A stretch of DNA of 64,000 nucleotides from NCBI RefSeq assembly GCF_014211915.1, contig NZ_CP060041.1, positions 434,001-498,000 of the forward strand, written 5' to 3'. Both the position numbers and the translations under genes were made by a program. The stretch is from Burkholderia cenocepacia (GTDB lineage Bacteria > Pseudomonadota > Gammaproteobacteria > Burkholderiales > Burkholderiaceae). Positions within the stretch are counted from its first letter, which is position 1; the number at the start of each line of letters is the position of its first letter. Shown one piece after another: positions 8,318 through 17,541 of this stretch. Below the pieces are notes generated by a model, which was given only the letters and a program-made list of their open reading frames with translations, was not told the origin of the DNA and did no database searches.

Positions 8318-9234
8318 TTAGCGTGGCTTTCCGGGTTCATCGAAGGCCGTCAACGGCGTCGGCAGATTCAGCACCAGTTGCGCATCCTTGACCACGTCGA
8401 GACGCATGATGGTGGATGCGCCGAGCCCGTCGAGCAACTGGCTCAGCGGGCCGCCGTGCCGCACCAGCTCGACGTTGCGCGGCAACAGGCGCTGCGCGAA
8501 CGACAGCATGTTGGTCTGCACCGACGACTGGTGCCATTCGCCGTCGATGCGATTGACCATCGTCGCGGTGCTCATGTGCGATTGCGACGGAACTTGCGTC
8601 AGCGCCGGCAGCGGCACGCTCAGGCTCAGATCCGGCCGGCCGCCCGGGCCGGCGATACGTGCGCGCGCCGTCGCGCCGATGTCCACGTCGATATCCGCGA
8701 GCCACTTGGGCAGCTGATAGCCGTGCACGCCGCGCACCCGCGCGATTTCCGTCGTGACCGGCAGCGCCAGCACGTGCGCGAAGAAACTCCGGCGCCGCAT
8801 CGAGTCGATCAGCTCGAGCGCGTGCGACCCTTTCGCGCCGGGCCGGCGGATCACCACCGCGACGGATACTTCGTCGTACGGATCGTTGTCGCACACCGAA
8901 TACGAAAAGAACGTCAGCGCGACGAGCCCGTAGCCGGGCAGCGCCAGCAGCGGTTCGATCGGTACGGGAAGCATGGTTCTCAGGCGGTCGAGCGGCGCCA
9001 GGAACAGCAGCTGAATGCTGCTGGAGCGATAGTAGAAGTTCGGCGCCCACGTCGGGCCCACGCGCGACATCACCTGACGCTTCGGAATCCGGCGGAAAAA
9101 ATCGATGTCCCCGCGGCCGGGTCGCGCGCCACCGCGTCCAGGTCCGGATTCATCCGGAACCGGTCGTAGTAGCCGCCCTCGGGCACGTCGACCGTATGCG
9201 GCCCGAATTCGACCTGTGTAAAACGCCTGTCCAT
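8318..9234 (-). pseudogene. Acetoacetate decarboxylase (ADC) family protein, single frameshift
   Basis: The gene starts at ATG 9234 behind GGGAGA with MDRRFTQVEFGPHTVDVPEGGYYDRFRMNPDLDAVARDPAAG. The frame then breaks near 9096-9112, and the remaining ~250 residues continue in another frame from DIDFFRRIPKRQV to the stop at 8318. The downstream part is intact and shows ADC-superfamily features: APNFYYRSSSIQLLFLAPLDRLRTMLP, and YQLPKWLADIDV around a candidate active-site Lys. One extra base in the C4 run (9109-9112) or the A6 run (9096-9101) would rejoin the halves. With no other lesion, a sequencing error is as likely as true inactivation. It forms an operon with the downstream enoyl-reductase-like gene. 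Confidence 0.85.
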
Positions 9235-9309
9235 GTTCGTTGTCTCCCGTCGATGGTCGATCGGGGCAGGCAACACCCGAAGCCTGCCGATTCACCGTCG
9301 TCAGCAGGC

Positions 9310-9340
9310 ACTCTAAGCTTTAAGTCAGCTTCAAGGTCAA
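9310..9340 (-). promoter_or_regulatory. MerR-type promoter with 19-bp spacer
   Basis: On the minus strand a TTGACC -35 (9335-9340) and a TAGAGT -10 (9310-9315) are separated by 19 bp. The spacer region holds an 18-bp dyad (9318-9335) made of CTTGAAG and CTTAAAG around CTGA. An over-long 19-bp spacer filled by such a dyad is the hallmark of MerR/SoxR-family promoters. It lies ~75 bp upstream of the ADC-family start at 9234. No MerR gene lies in the window. Confidence 0.7.
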
Positions 9341-9484
9341 GGCGCCTAGTAGAGGAATATGTCGGACTGCGGGGGCGCGATTTGCCGGCGGCGTCGTTTC
9401 ATCGGCGATTGCGCGCCGCGATCGGCCCATCGCCGACAGCATTCGCCTATAGTGCCGATTGCCCATTCAACGAGGAGAACAGTC

Positions 9485-9892
9485 ATGACACTGCAGGCCC
9501 GCGGTCCGTTCGAAGTGAAACTGAATCCGGAACCCTTGAGCAACGTCGCGGAAGGCAGCGGGCTCGGCCGCATGTCGCTGGACAAGCATTTTCACGGCGA
9601 TCTGGAAGCCGTGAGCCACGGTGAAATGCTCGCGTTTCGCAGCAGCGTTCAGGGCTCGGCCGGCTACGTGGCGATGGAAACCGTCAAAGGCGTGCTTGGC
9701 GGACGCAAGGGCAGCTTCGTGCTGCAGCACAGCTCCACCATGACGCGCGGGCAGCCGACGCAGTCGATCACGGTCGTGCCCGATTCCGGCACGGACGAAT
9801 TGCTCGGGCTGTCCGGCGCGATGCGCATCGACATCGACAACGGCCAGCATGCGTACCGCTTCGACTACGCATTGCCTGACGCGCCGCAATAA
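9485..9892 (+). CDS. DUF3224 domain-containing protein
   Basis: A 135-residue protein matching DUF3224 in length and motifs: an opening ARGPFEVKLNPEPL, MSLDKHFHGDLEAVSHGEMLAF in the middle, and AGYVAMETVKGVLGGRKGSFVLQHSSTM with the terminal strand pattern. The fold is a small beta-barrel; no activity is established. The ATG is preceded by GAGGAG at 6 nt. Convergent with the chemoreceptor gene, 9 bp away. It is divergent from the ADC-family operon, with the MerR-type promoter in the shared upstream region. Confidence 0.85.
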   Translation: MTLQARGPFEVKLNPEPLSNVAEGSGLGRMSLDKHFHGDLEAVSHGEMLAFRSSVQGSAGYVAMETVKGVLGGRKGSFVLQHSSTMTRGQPTQSITVVPDSGTDELLGLSGAMRIDIDNGQHAYRFDYALPDAPQ

Positions 9893-9901
9893 GCCCGCCC
9901 G

Positions 9902-11467
9902 TCACGCGAGCGCTGCTTCGCGCAGACGGAACTGCGCGACCGCCGCGCTCAGCCGCGCGCCCTGTTCGTCGAGCGACAGCGCCGCGGCCGCCGCCTCCTC
10001 GACCAGCGCGGCATTGCGCTGCATCGTCTGCTCCATCTGGATCACCGCGGCGTTCACCTGCTCGATGCCCGACGACTGCTCGTCGAACGCCTGGCTCGTT
10101 TCGCCCATGATCGCGTTGACGCGCTCGACCGCCGCGACGAGCTCGGTCATCGCCGAGCCGGCCAGCGCGACCAGGCTGCTGCCGTCTTCGACGCGTTGCG
10201 CGGAATGACCGATCAGGTCGCGAATTTCCTTCGCCGCCGCCGCACAGCGCTGCGCGAGCCCGCGCACCTCGGTTGCGACGACCGCGAACCCGCGCCCCTG
10301 CTCGCCCGCGCGCGCGGCTTCGACGGCGGCGTTCAACGCGAGGATGTTGGTCTGGAACGCGATGCTCTCGATCACGCCGACGATGCCGGAAATGCGCGTG
10401 GAGCTCGTCGAAATTTCCGACATGGTCGCGACGACGCGCTGCATCGCTTCGCCGCCGCGCGACGCGATGCCGGCCGCGCCCTCGACGTACGTGCGCGCAT
10501 CGCGTGCGTTGTCCGCGTTCTGGCGCACGGCCGCCGTCAGTTGCTCGACGCTCGCGGCCGCCTGCTGCAGCGACACGGCCTGCTGCTCGGTGCGTGCGGA
10601 CAGGTCGACGTTGCCGCTCGCGATGGTGCGCACGTCGCCGACGATCGTCTCGGTGCTCGCACGCACCTGGCTCACGGTATCGACGAGGCCGTCCTGCATC
10701 CGCTTCAGCGCATTCAGCAGATACGCCATCTCGTTCTCGCCCGGGACGACGACGGTACCGGTCAGGTCGCCTTTCGAGATTTTCTCGAACTGATCGACCG
10801 CGAGATTGATCGGCCCGACGATCGCCTTCGCGAGCACGCGCTGCGCAACGAAGCCGACGACGAGCGCCAGCACCGCAACCGCCCCCATTCCCCACACGAT
10901 CCGGTGGAAATTGATGCCGGCCGCCTCGTAGCGGGCCTTCTGGCGCGCGACCTGGAACGATTCGAGCGCGTCGATCGCCTCCTGGTAGGCGGCGAAAAGC
11001 GCAGGCGGCGCGGTGCGCTGCGTGTCGAGGAAGTTGAATGCGTCGTCGCCGTCGAGCTGTGACAGCGCCTTCAGGAACACGCGGTCGAGCAGCGCGCGCC
11101 GACGGCTTTGCAGCGTGTCGAACAGCGCCTGCTCGCTGGCGTCGCGCGCATGCAGATGCGTGTACGCGTCCAGTTCGTCGTTGCTCTGCTTGAGCAATGT
11201 GTGAAGTTGCGCGACTTCCTCCTTCGCGGGCTGGCCGGCGCTGATGATCTGCGCGACGTCGCTCATGCGTTCGCGCAGCACGAGCATCCGCTCGGAGCTG
11301 GTCTTCAGGTGCAGCAGCGACGCGGTGTCGTCGCGGTACATCGCCTCGAGCGAACCGTTGCCGATGGTGAGGGCCGCGATGCCCGCACCGACCACCAGCA
11401 CGAGCAGCACGGTATAGCCGGCGATGGTCGCGACGAGTCCACCACGGATAGTGAGTTGTTTTCGCAT
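9902..11467 (-). CDS. Methyl-accepting chemotaxis protein
   Basis: A 521-residue transmembrane chemoreceptor. The first membrane segment is at residues ~11-34 and the second at ~190-212, enclosing a ~155-residue periplasmic four-helix-bundle-type sensor (4HB_MCP-like). A HAMP domain (~213-265) and the cytoplasmic signalling domain follow, with the hairpin-tip motif [40 protein letters not shown]. There is no C-terminal NWE(T/S)F-type CheR-docking pentapeptide (it ends [10 protein letters not shown]), so it may rely on other receptors for adaptation. The ATG after AAGGGAAC is chosen over a start 24 codons upstream. The ligand is unknown. Confidence 0.95.
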   Translation of the reverse strand: MRKQLTIRGGLVATIAGYTVLLVLVVGAGIAALTIGNGSLEAMYRDDTASLLHLKTSSERMLVLRERMSDVAQIISAGQPAKEEVAQLHTLLKQSNDELDAYTHLHARDASEQALFDTLQSRRRALLDRVFLKALSQLDGDDAFNFLDTQRTAPPALFAAYQEAIDALESFQVARQKARYEAAGINFHRIVWGMGAVAVLALVVGFVAQRVLAKAIVGPINLAVDQFEKISKGDLTGTVVVPGENEMAYLLNALKRMQDGLVDTVSQVRASTETIVGDVRTIASGNVDLSARTEQQAVSLQQAAASVEQLTAAVRQNADNARDARTYVEGAAGIASRGGEAMQRVVATMSEISTSSTRISGIVGVIESIAFQTNILALNAAVEAARAGEQGRGFAVVATEVRGLAQRCAAAAKEIRDLIGHSAQRVEDGSSLVALAGSAMTELVAAVERVNAIMGETSQAFDEQSSGIEQVNAAVIQMEQTMQRNAALVEEAAAAALSLDEQGARLSAAVAQFRLREAALA

Positions 11468-11655
11468 GACGTTCCCTTGAGCCGGCCGGGCACGGCCAGC
11501 GGCGGAGGTGAATTCCGGAACACGAACGGCGCGCGCCATGACGCACTACGCGGCGCGGGGTTGCGAACGAGTTAACGGCGCGGGGAACGGGCGGCTTTTA
11601 TCCGCACGCGACACGAATCTTGACGATTGCGACAGAGGGGGAAGGCGCAGCGCGG

Positions 11656-11887
11656 CTACCGGCGATCGCCGAGCCTCGAACGAATTTCGTCGGCCGACGC
11701 GCCGCGCTGGTGCGTGGCGATCTGCCAAACGTTTCCGCACGCGTCCCTCACCCTCAGCCGCCGGTCGCCGGACGGCATGTCGACGGGCGCTTCCAGCGGA
11801 ATCGTCTGCAATGCGCAGCGTCCGTCGACAGATCGAATCGGAGTCGTCGACATGCACGTACTGAAACACCTGTATCGCGTCAGGCAT
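11656..11887 (-). pseudogene. Decayed VOC (glyoxalase/bleomycin-resistance-like) gene remnant
   Basis: Only the C-terminal half of a VOC-fold protein is present, split over two frames. From 11887 one frame reads MPDAIQVFQYVHVDDSDSICRRT, a VOC strand-helix start. Near 11810 the frame shifts, and the other frame continues PLEAPVDMPSGDRRLRVRDACGNVWQIATH to a stop at 11656, matching the PhnB-type ending (P-x-GDR-x(4)-RD-x-x-GN-x-W-x-IATH). The N-terminal half of the domain is missing. Its first codons overlap the MBL-fold stop by 8 bp. This appears to be genuine decay rather than a lone sequencing error. Confidence 0.7.
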
Positions 11888-12725
11888 CGGTCTCGTAAAA
11901 CAGCCCGTATTCACCGCTCGCCCGCCTGATTCGCGCGAACCCGGGTTCGCCCAGATGCATGCCGGCGATCAACAGCCCTTCCGAGCTGACCCGGTCCAGC
12001 AGCCGCGAACGCGTGGTCGCTGCCTGCGACGCATCCTGGTCGAACGCAATCGACACGTCCGGCCGCCTGATCTGGATGTGCGGAAAATGCACGATGTCGC
12101 CCCACACGAGCAGGCCCTGATCGCCGGATGCGAGCAGGTATCCGGTATGTCCGTCGGTATGCCCCGGTAGCGGAATGGTGGCGATTCCGGGAAGCACCTC
12201 GCCTTCCTCGAAGGTCCGGAGCGCGTCGCGGTAAGCGTCGAATACCTGACGCGCGATCCGGAAATTGCCGCGGGCGCGCTCGCTGGCGCGGCTCAGGTTG
12301 CCGTCGTCCCGCCAGAATGCGACCTCGCGTCGATGCGCGACCAGCTCCGCATTCGGAAACGCGACGAGTCCATCGGCATGCACCAGCCCGCCGACGTGGT
12401 CGGGATGGGCGTGGGTGAGCAGGACGGTGTCGATCGCGGCAGGCTCGATGCCGGCGAGCCGCAAATTGTCCATCAGGCGGCCGCCCCATTGCTTGATGCC
12501 GCCGGCCCCGGCGTCGATGAGCACCGTGCGGCCCGCGCCGCGCACCACGTAGCAGTTGATGTGCACGGCGGACGGCGCCTGCTGCCCGGCCGCACGCTGC
12601 ATCCCGGCGGCGTCGGTCGCGTCGATATTCGACAGGAAATCGAGGCTGGCCGTGAGGTAGCCGTCACTGATCGCGGTGATCGTGAAATCCCCGACACGTT
12701 GGCCGGGAAACGTAACGTTGGACAT
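11880..12725 (-). CDS. MBL-fold metallo-hydrolase
   Basis: A 281-residue metallo-beta-lactamase-fold protein with the zinc motif HAHPDH at residues 105-110, the downstream His in LPGHTDGHTGYLL, and GLLVWGDIVHFPH supplying the bridging Asp. The chain INCYVVRGAGRTVLIDAGAG precedes the motif as in quorum-quenching lactonase-like members, but the substrate cannot be assigned. It has no signal peptide. It is the last gene of a three-gene minus-strand operon (13593 to 11880), 18 bp after the tautomerase-like gene; GGAGAAG precedes the ATG. The divergent LysR gene at 13762 probably controls the operon. Confidence 0.9.
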   Translation of the reverse strand: MSNVTFPGQRVGDFTITAISDGYLTASLDFLSNIDATDAAGMQRAAGQQAPSAVHINCYVVRGAGRTVLIDAGAGGIKQWGGRLMDNLRLAGIEPAAIDTVLLTHAHPDHVGGLVHADGLVAFPNAELVAHRREVAFWRDDGNLSRASERARGNFRIARQVFDAYRDALRTFEEGEVLPGIATIPLPGHTDGHTGYLLASGDQGLLVWGDIVHFPHIQIRRPDVSIAFDQDASQAATTRSRLLDRVSSEGLLIAGMHLGEPGFARIRRASGEYGLFYETDA

Positions 12726-12743
12726 CGTGCTTCTCCGTAGCGG

Positions 12744-13070
12744 CTAGTTTCGGGCGTGAAGGTTCGGTGCGGCATGACCGAAGCAACGGATGCGTGCGGT
12801 CAACCCGGTGCGGCGGACGATAGCGTGATCGAGCGCTTCCATGAATGCGTTCATGACCGCGGGCGGGCGAGACGGCGCGTCGCGATACTGGATTTCCGCG
12901 AAAACGGGATGCCCGCAGCCATGCCGAACCGCGACGTAAATGACGTGGACGTTCGTGATTTCTGCCTGAAGGACCCGCGTACAAAGGTCGATGCAATCGT
13001 CGGACAGCTCGGCGAGGCGCGCGTCCGGCGGCATGCGTTCCGCATCGATATGGAAAGTCACGTTAGGCAT
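12744..13070 (-). CDS. Tautomerase-like small protein
   Basis: A 108-residue protein starting Met-Pro (MPNVTFHIDAERMPPDARLAELSDDCIDLC), which would expose the N-terminal proline used as general base by the tautomerase superfamily. The beta-alpha-beta layout and the second strand (EITNVHVIYVAVRHGCGHPVFAEIQYRD) fit a 5-carboxymethyl-2-hydroxymuconate isomerase or MIF-like monomer. Sequence alone does not prove activity. It overlaps the upstream gene by 8 bp and precedes the MBL-fold gene, so the three are probably translated from one mRNA. Confidence 0.65.
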   Translation of the reverse strand: MPNVTFHIDAERMPPDARLAELSDDCIDLCTRVLQAEITNVHVIYVAVRHGCGHPVFAEIQYRDAPSRPPAVMNAFMEALDHAIVRRTGLTARIRCFGHAAPNLHARN

Positions 13071-13593
13071 CGCGGGCCGCCTTCGTCAGTTGTTCGGTCA
13101 TCGGCGTGTAAAGGTAAAGGCCGGCCGGCACGTTGTCGCCAAGCGGAGCGGCGCGCCGCGGCAGGACCGCGAGCCAGCGACGCGCCGGAAACTGTTCCAG
13201 TGCGACGGCCTGCATGGCCAGCGGCTTCAAGCCCAGTTCGATCAGCGAGTCGGGCCCGCCGGCGCTCAGCACGAGTAGCTCGTCGGCATTGACCGCCGGC
13301 GCACGACCGATGTCGCTATAGAGATTGCGGTGCCAGTCGGTGATGTGCTGCTGCCATCGCGCGAAATTGCCGCCGCCTTTTTGCCGATATTCATCGCCGG
13401 TCAGCACGTCGAGGCCGTCGATCGTGTGAATGGCCAGATAAACGGGGCAGCCGTCGTTGATCGCCCTGAAACGCTGCGACGTGTGAAAGCCAGCCACCGA
13501 GATGAGGGCCGGCAGCTTGTCGAGGCTGTAGAAGTCGTTCCATTCGGCTTCGCTGGCAGGGTCGGCGAAGCTGCATTCCACGGTGTAGATCAT
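13063..13593 (-). CDS. Conserved hypothetical protein (possible dimeric alpha/beta barrel)
   Basis: A 176-residue cytosolic protein, first gene of the operon with the tautomerase-like and MBL-fold genes. The start IYTVECSFADPASEAEWNDFYSLDKLPALISVAGFHTSQRF and a later SLIELGLKPLAMQAVALEQFPARRWLAVLP look like two ferredoxin-like halves of the kind seen in stress-responsive A/B barrel or EthD proteins. I cannot name a family. The ATG follows AAGGAAAA. Metabolic context suggests a step handling a small organic acid or aldehyde (inference). Confidence 0.65.
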   Translation of the reverse strand: MIYTVECSFADPASEAEWNDFYSLDKLPALISVAGFHTSQRFRAINDGCPVYLAIHTIDGLDVLTGDEYRQKGGGNFARWQQHITDWHRNLYSDIGRAPAVNADELLVLSAGGPDSLIELGLKPLAMQAVALEQFPARRWLAVLPRRAAPLGDNVPAGLYLYTPMTEQLTKAARDA

Positions 13594-13761
13594 CGGATTT
13601 TCCTTCGTGACGGATGCGCATCCTGCGCGTCGAATGCGGGATATTCAGTGCAGTGACGTAATGCTAATCTGCTGGTTTCCGCGTAGATATCGACTTAAAG
13701 TCAGTCTTCAGTGATATTTGATCAAGCTGATGGCCGAACGCGATACGACTCACGAGACCCC

Positions 13762-14655
13762 ATGCGACGCAAGATCCCGAGCAATTCCGCGCTCCTGGCC
13801 TTCGAGGCGGCGGCCCGACATGGCAGCTTCGCCCGCGCCGCCGACGAGCTGGCCCGCACCGAGGGCGCCGTCAGTCGCCAGATCGGCCGGCTGGAGGCGT
13901 TCCTCGGCGTGACGCTGTTCGAGCGCGTCGGCAACCGGGTGCGGCTTGCCCCCAACGGCACGCGATACGCAGTGCAGGTGCGCGAGATTCTGGATCGGCT
14001 GGAACGGGACAGCCTGTATCTGATGGGGCAGCCCGTCGAAGGCGCGAGCATCGACATCGCCGCGATTCCGACCTTCGCGACCCGCTGGCTGATCCCGCGG
14101 CTGAAGCGCTTTCAGGATCGCCATCCAAACGTCACCGTGCATATCGCCGAACGGATGGAACCCTTCCTGCTGGCCGGCAGCGGATTCGACGCGGCCATTC
14201 ACTTCGAGCATCCGGCCTGGGCCGGCATGCATCTGCATCCGCTGCTGGAGGAGGTGCTGGTGCCCGTCTGCAGTCCGGCGCTTCTCGAAGGAGTCGGCGC
14301 GAACCCGTCGCTGGATGCGCTGCCGCGCCTTCACCGGCGGCAGAATCCGGACGCGTGGCAGCGCTATGCCGACGAGACCGGCATCGTGCTGACCAATTCG
14401 GCGGTCGGCCCTCGATACGATCTTCATTCGATGCTGATCGAGGCCGCGCTGGCCGGCCTGGGCGTCGCGCTGGTGCCGCGCCTTTACATCGGCGCCGAGC
14501 TTGAACAACGGCGTCTGGTCGCGCCCTGGCCCGACGGCACGGCGGTGACGAAAAACTTCTGCCTCGTGCTGCCCGAGCCGATCGAATTGAGCGCGGCGCC
14601 GGTGCGGGCGTTTGCGGAGTGGGTACTGGGCGAGGCGCGAGATTTGGCGCGTTGA
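13762..14655 (+). CDS. LysR family regulator (GcvA-like), divergent from MBL-fold operon
   Basis: A 297-residue LysR protein. The winged HTH reads NSALLAFEAAARHGSFARAADELARTEGAVSRQIGRLEAFLGVTLFERVGNRVRL (residues ~7-62), then an effector domain starting DIAAIPTFATRWLIPRLKRFQDRHPNVTVHI. The chosen ATG gives MRRKIPSNSALLAFEAA, the usual GcvA-type start; a GTG at 13711 would add 17 codons without family similarity. It diverges from the 13593-11880 operon across 168 bp containing GACTTAAAGTC (13692-13702), a perfect arm pair that may be part of its operator. Confidence 0.88.
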   Translation: MRRKIPSNSALLAFEAAARHGSFARAADELARTEGAVSRQIGRLEAFLGVTLFERVGNRVRLAPNGTRYAVQVREILDRLERDSLYLMGQPVEGASIDIAAIPTFATRWLIPRLKRFQDRHPNVTVHIAERMEPFLLAGSGFDAAIHFEHPAWAGMHLHPLLEEVLVPVCSPALLEGVGANPSLDALPRLHRRQNPDAWQRYADETGIVLTNSAVGPRYDLHSMLIEAALAGLGVALVPRLYIGAELEQRRLVAPWPDGTAVTKNFCLVLPEPIELSAAPVRAFAEWVLGEARDLAR

Positions 14656-14712
14656 TGCCGCGCCCGCTGTTCCTCGCGACACGGATTCGGAAGGGCCTGC
14701 TCCGCCGCCCCG

Positions 14713-15618
14713 CTAATCGAGGTACGGCTCCAACACGCCCCCGATCCAGTCCATGAACGCCCGCACGCGCGGCGAAAGATTGCGCCGATGCGCGACGACG
14801 AGCGACGCGGCAAGCGGCTCGGGCCGCAAGTCGGGCAACACCTCCACGAGCGCGCCGCTTTCGATGTGATGCGCGAGCGCCGAATAGCCGGCCTGGATCA
14901 GTCCGATGCCCGCCAGCCCGGCCGCATGATAGGTCTGCACACTGTTGACCTGCATCGCGCTCGGCAACGGCAGCCACGCATAGCCGTCGCCGTCCGGGTA
15001 TTCCCAGCCGGGATGCCGCGCGCCGAGCGTCAGCGTGTAGTGAATCATCCTGTGCCCCTGGCTGTGCAGATCGGCGAGCGTACGCGGCACGCCATGCCGC
15101 GCCAGATAGTCCGGGCTCGCCGCATTCGTCATGCGCAGCCTGCCCAGCGGCCGGGCAATCAGCGTCTCGTCGGCGATCGGGCCCAGCCGGATCACGCAGT
15201 CGAACCCTTCCCGAACCAGATCGACACGCCGGTCGGTGCTGGAAAGCTCCAGCTCCAGATCCGGATGCGCGGCCATCAGTTGCGGCAGCGCCGGCACCAC
15301 GACGCTGCGCGCCAGTTCCGTGGGCATGTCTACACGCAACCTGCCGCGCAGCGATGCGCCACGCCCCGAAAACATCGACTGCAATTCCTGCACTTCCGCG
15401 AGCAGGTCGGTTGCGCGCGCATAGAACGCGCGTCCGTCTTCGGTGAGCTGCACGCGCCGCGTGGTCCGATGCAGCAGTGCGACGCCCATGTCCCGTTCAA
15501 GCGTGCGGACGACCGTCGATACCCGTCCTTTCTGAATTCCGAGGCTTTCAGCCGCACGCGTGAAGCTCGCCATTTCGGCGACACGGGCAAAAATCAAAAG
15601 CGCATCAAGGTTCTGCAT
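14713..15618 (-). CDS. LysR family regulator divergent from flavodoxin/WrbA-like gene
   Basis: A 301-residue LysR protein of the large group that starts LDALLIFARVAEMASFTRAAESLGIQKGRVSTVVRTLERDMGVALLHRTTRRVQLTEDG. This wHTH is followed by an effector domain (RLRVDMPTELARSVVVPALPQLMAAHPDLELEL). LysR proteins of this subtype commonly regulate an adjacent NAD(P)H or flavin oxidoreductase. The 116-bp gap to the flavodoxin-like gene at 15735 carries a 16-bp palindrome and AGAACGTT-centred symmetry. Confidence 0.9.
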   Translation of the reverse strand: MQNLDALLIFARVAEMASFTRAAESLGIQKGRVSTVVRTLERDMGVALLHRTTRRVQLTEDGRAFYARATDLLAEVQELQSMFSGRGASLRGRLRVDMPTELARSVVVPALPQLMAAHPDLELELSSTDRRVDLVREGFDCVIRLGPIADETLIARPLGRLRMTNAASPDYLARHGVPRTLADLHSQGHRMIHYTLTLGARHPGWEYPDGDGYAWLPLPSAMQVNSVQTYHAAGLAGIGLIQAGYSALAHHIESGALVEVLPDLRPEPLAASLVVAHRRNLSPRVRAFMDWIGGVLEPYLD

Positions 15619-15696
15619 TGTTCATCCGGAAAGTAACAGAACGTTCAATCTGTCGTCGTTTATCACCCGATCGCCGCTCGCTAGAGTGGTTTCCCA

Positions 15697-15712
15697 CGTC
15701 GTCCGAACGACG
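15697..15712. promoter_or_regulatory. Palindrome upstream of the flavodoxin-like gene
   Basis: CGTCGT and ACGACG flank the 4-nt centre CCGA, a 16-bp inverted repeat 22 bp upstream of the flavodoxin ATG and inside the LysR divergent region. It could be the downstream half of a LysR operator or a 5'-UTR hairpin in front of the Shine-Dalgarno at about 15721. Confidence 0.4.
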
Positions 15713-15734
15713 CTCCAACCGAAAGGAAACCCTC

Positions 15735-16325
15735 ATGGATCAACTCAACCCGCCGGTGAAAACGGCCGTCGTCTACCACTCCGGCTACGGCCATACGCAA
15801 CGGATGGCCGCCGCCGTCGCGGACGGCGCCGGCGCCGCACTCGTCGCGATCGATGCCGACGGCAACCTGGCCGACGACGCGTGGAACACATTGGCCGACG
15901 CCGATGCAATCCTGTTCGGCTCGCCGACCTACATGGGCGGCCCGAGCTGGCAGTTCAAGAAGTTCGCGGACGCGTCGTCGAAGGTCTGGTTCGAAAGCGG
16001 ATGGCAAAACAAGATCTTCGGCGGCTTCACCAATAGCGCCAGCATCAACGGCGACAAGCTCAATACGCTCGAATACTTCTTCCTGCTGGCCGGCCAGCAC
16101 GGCGGCATCTGGGTCAGCATGGACATCAAGCCGGCCAACCTGAAAGCGTCGACGCGCGACGACCTGAACCGCATGGGCGCCTACATCGCGCCGATGGCGC
16201 AGACGCCGGCCGATGCGTCGCCCGAAGAGATGTCGCCGGGCGATCTCGAAACGGCCCGCCGCTATGGCGCGCGCGTTGCGGCGATTGCCGGGCAGTTGCG
16301 GGCCGGCCAATCACGCTCCAACTAA
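15735..16325 (+). CDS. Flavodoxin family / WrbA-like NAD(P)H:quinone oxidoreductase
   Basis: A 196-residue flavodoxin-fold protein. VVYHSGYGHTQRMAAAVADGA near residue 12 is the FMN-phosphate loop (family Y-S-x-x-G-x-T/H). DAILFGSPTYMGGPSWQFKKFADAS and NKIFGGFTNSASINGDKLNTLEYFF are the WrbA-type isoalloxazine and tetramer segments. Expected to reduce quinones by two electrons. The ATG is preceded by GAAAGGAAA. Divergent from, and presumably regulated by, the LysR protein at 15618; the aldo/keto reductase at 16400 may belong to the same transcript (74-bp gap). Confidence 0.9.
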   Translation: MDQLNPPVKTAVVYHSGYGHTQRMAAAVADGAGAALVAIDADGNLADDAWNTLADADAILFGSPTYMGGPSWQFKKFADASSKVWFESGWQNKIFGGFTNSASINGDKLNTLEYFFLLAGQHGGIWVSMDIKPANLKASTRDDLNRMGAYIAPMAQTPADASPEEMSPGDLETARRYGARVAAIAGQLRAGQSRSN

Positions 16326-16399
16326 CATTCCGCCGTTCATGCGGGGCGCCACCGGCCGACGCCTCGCATCGTGTCCGGCCGATTCTGAAGGGCGCTGCA

Positions 16400-17455
16400 A
16401 TGAAATACAAGCAATTGGGCCGCACCGGCCTCTATGTGTCCGAGCTGTGTCTCGGCACGATGACGATGGGCGGCAACGCGGATGCCGGCATGTGGGCGGC
16501 GATCGGCGCGGTCGGCCAGGACGACGCGAACCGCTTGATTGCCCGCGCGCTCGACGCAGGCATCAACTTCATCGACACCGCGGATATTTACTCGTTCGGC
16601 CAGGCCGAACGCGTGGTCGGGCAGGCGCTGCGCGACCTCGGCGTCCCGCGCCACGAAATCGTGCTGGCGACGAAGACGGCCGGCGTGATGGGCGCGGGCC
16701 CGAACGACCAGGGCGCGTCGCGCGGTCACATCATGGATTCGGTGCGGCGCAGCCTCGAGCGGCTGCAGGTCGACCATATCGACCTGTACCAGATTCACGC
16801 GAGCGACCCCGTCACGCCGATCGAGGAGACGCTGCGCGCGCTCGACGATCTCACGCGACAGGGGCTGATCCGTTACGTCGGCGTGTCGAACTGGCGCGCG
16901 GGCAAGATCGGCAAGGCGCTCGGCCTGAGTGCCGCGCTGCACGCCACGCGCTTCGAGACGCTGCAGGCCTACTACTCGATCGCCGGGCGCGACGTGGAGC
17001 GCGAACTGGTTCCGCTCGCCGTCGACGAGCAGATGGGGCTGCTCGTGTGGTCGCCGCTCGCCGGCGGATTGCTGTCGGGCAAGTTCGGCCCCGGTGCGGC
17101 GACCGAAGCAGGTTCGCGGCGCGGCCATTTCGATTTTCCGCCGGTCGATCTCGATCGGGCCTGGCCGTGCGTCGCGGAAATGCGCGCGATTGCCGGCGCG
17201 CATCGCGTGTCGGTCGCGCGGATCGCGCTCGCGTGGTTGCTCGCCAGGCCGGCGGTCACGAGCGTCATCATCGGCGCCAGGCGGATCGACCAGCTCGACG
17301 ACAACCTCGGCGCGGTCGATGTCGTCCTGACCGACGATGAGCTGGCGCGTCTCGACGCCGTGAGCGCGTTGCCGCCCTGCTATCCCGGCTGGATGATCGC
17401 GCGTCAGGAAGCGGGCAGGATTCCCGGGCCGTTTACGCGCACCGCGTCGAAATAG
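16400..17455 (+). CDS. Aldo/keto reductase
   Basis: A 351-residue (beta/alpha)8 NADPH-dependent aldo/keto reductase. The start MKYKQLGRTGLYVSELCLGTMTMGG and the tetrad regions are visible: Asp-Tyr in NFIDTADIYSFGQAE (catalytic Tyr), Lys in VLATKTAG, and His in DLYQIHASDP. The C-terminal SVIIGARRIDQLDDNLGAVD binds the NADPH phosphate. Length and motifs match the YajO/Tas-like bacterial AKR group acting on aldehydes and sugars. AAGGGCG precedes the ATG. Follows the flavodoxin-like gene on the same strand. Confidence 0.93.
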   Translation: MKYKQLGRTGLYVSELCLGTMTMGGNADAGMWAAIGAVGQDDANRLIARALDAGINFIDTADIYSFGQAERVVGQALRDLGVPRHEIVLATKTAGVMGAGPNDQGASRGHIMDSVRRSLERLQVDHIDLYQIHASDPVTPIEETLRALDDLTRQGLIRYVGVSNWRAGKIGKALGLSAALHATRFETLQAYYSIAGRDVERELVPLAVDEQMGLLVWSPLAGGLLSGKFGPGAATEAGSRRGHFDFPPVDLDRAWPCVAEMRAIAGAHRVSVARIALAWLLARPAVTSVIIGARRIDQLDDNLGAVDVVLTDDELARLDAVSALPPCYPGWMIARQEAGRIPGPFTRTASK

Positions 17456-17541
17456 GAGCGGCGGCACTTCATCTCATCGGTGGTTCGACGCGGGGGTGGC
17501 GAAGCTGCTCGTGTCGAACCGGGTGGGCGTGCGACGTGTGC

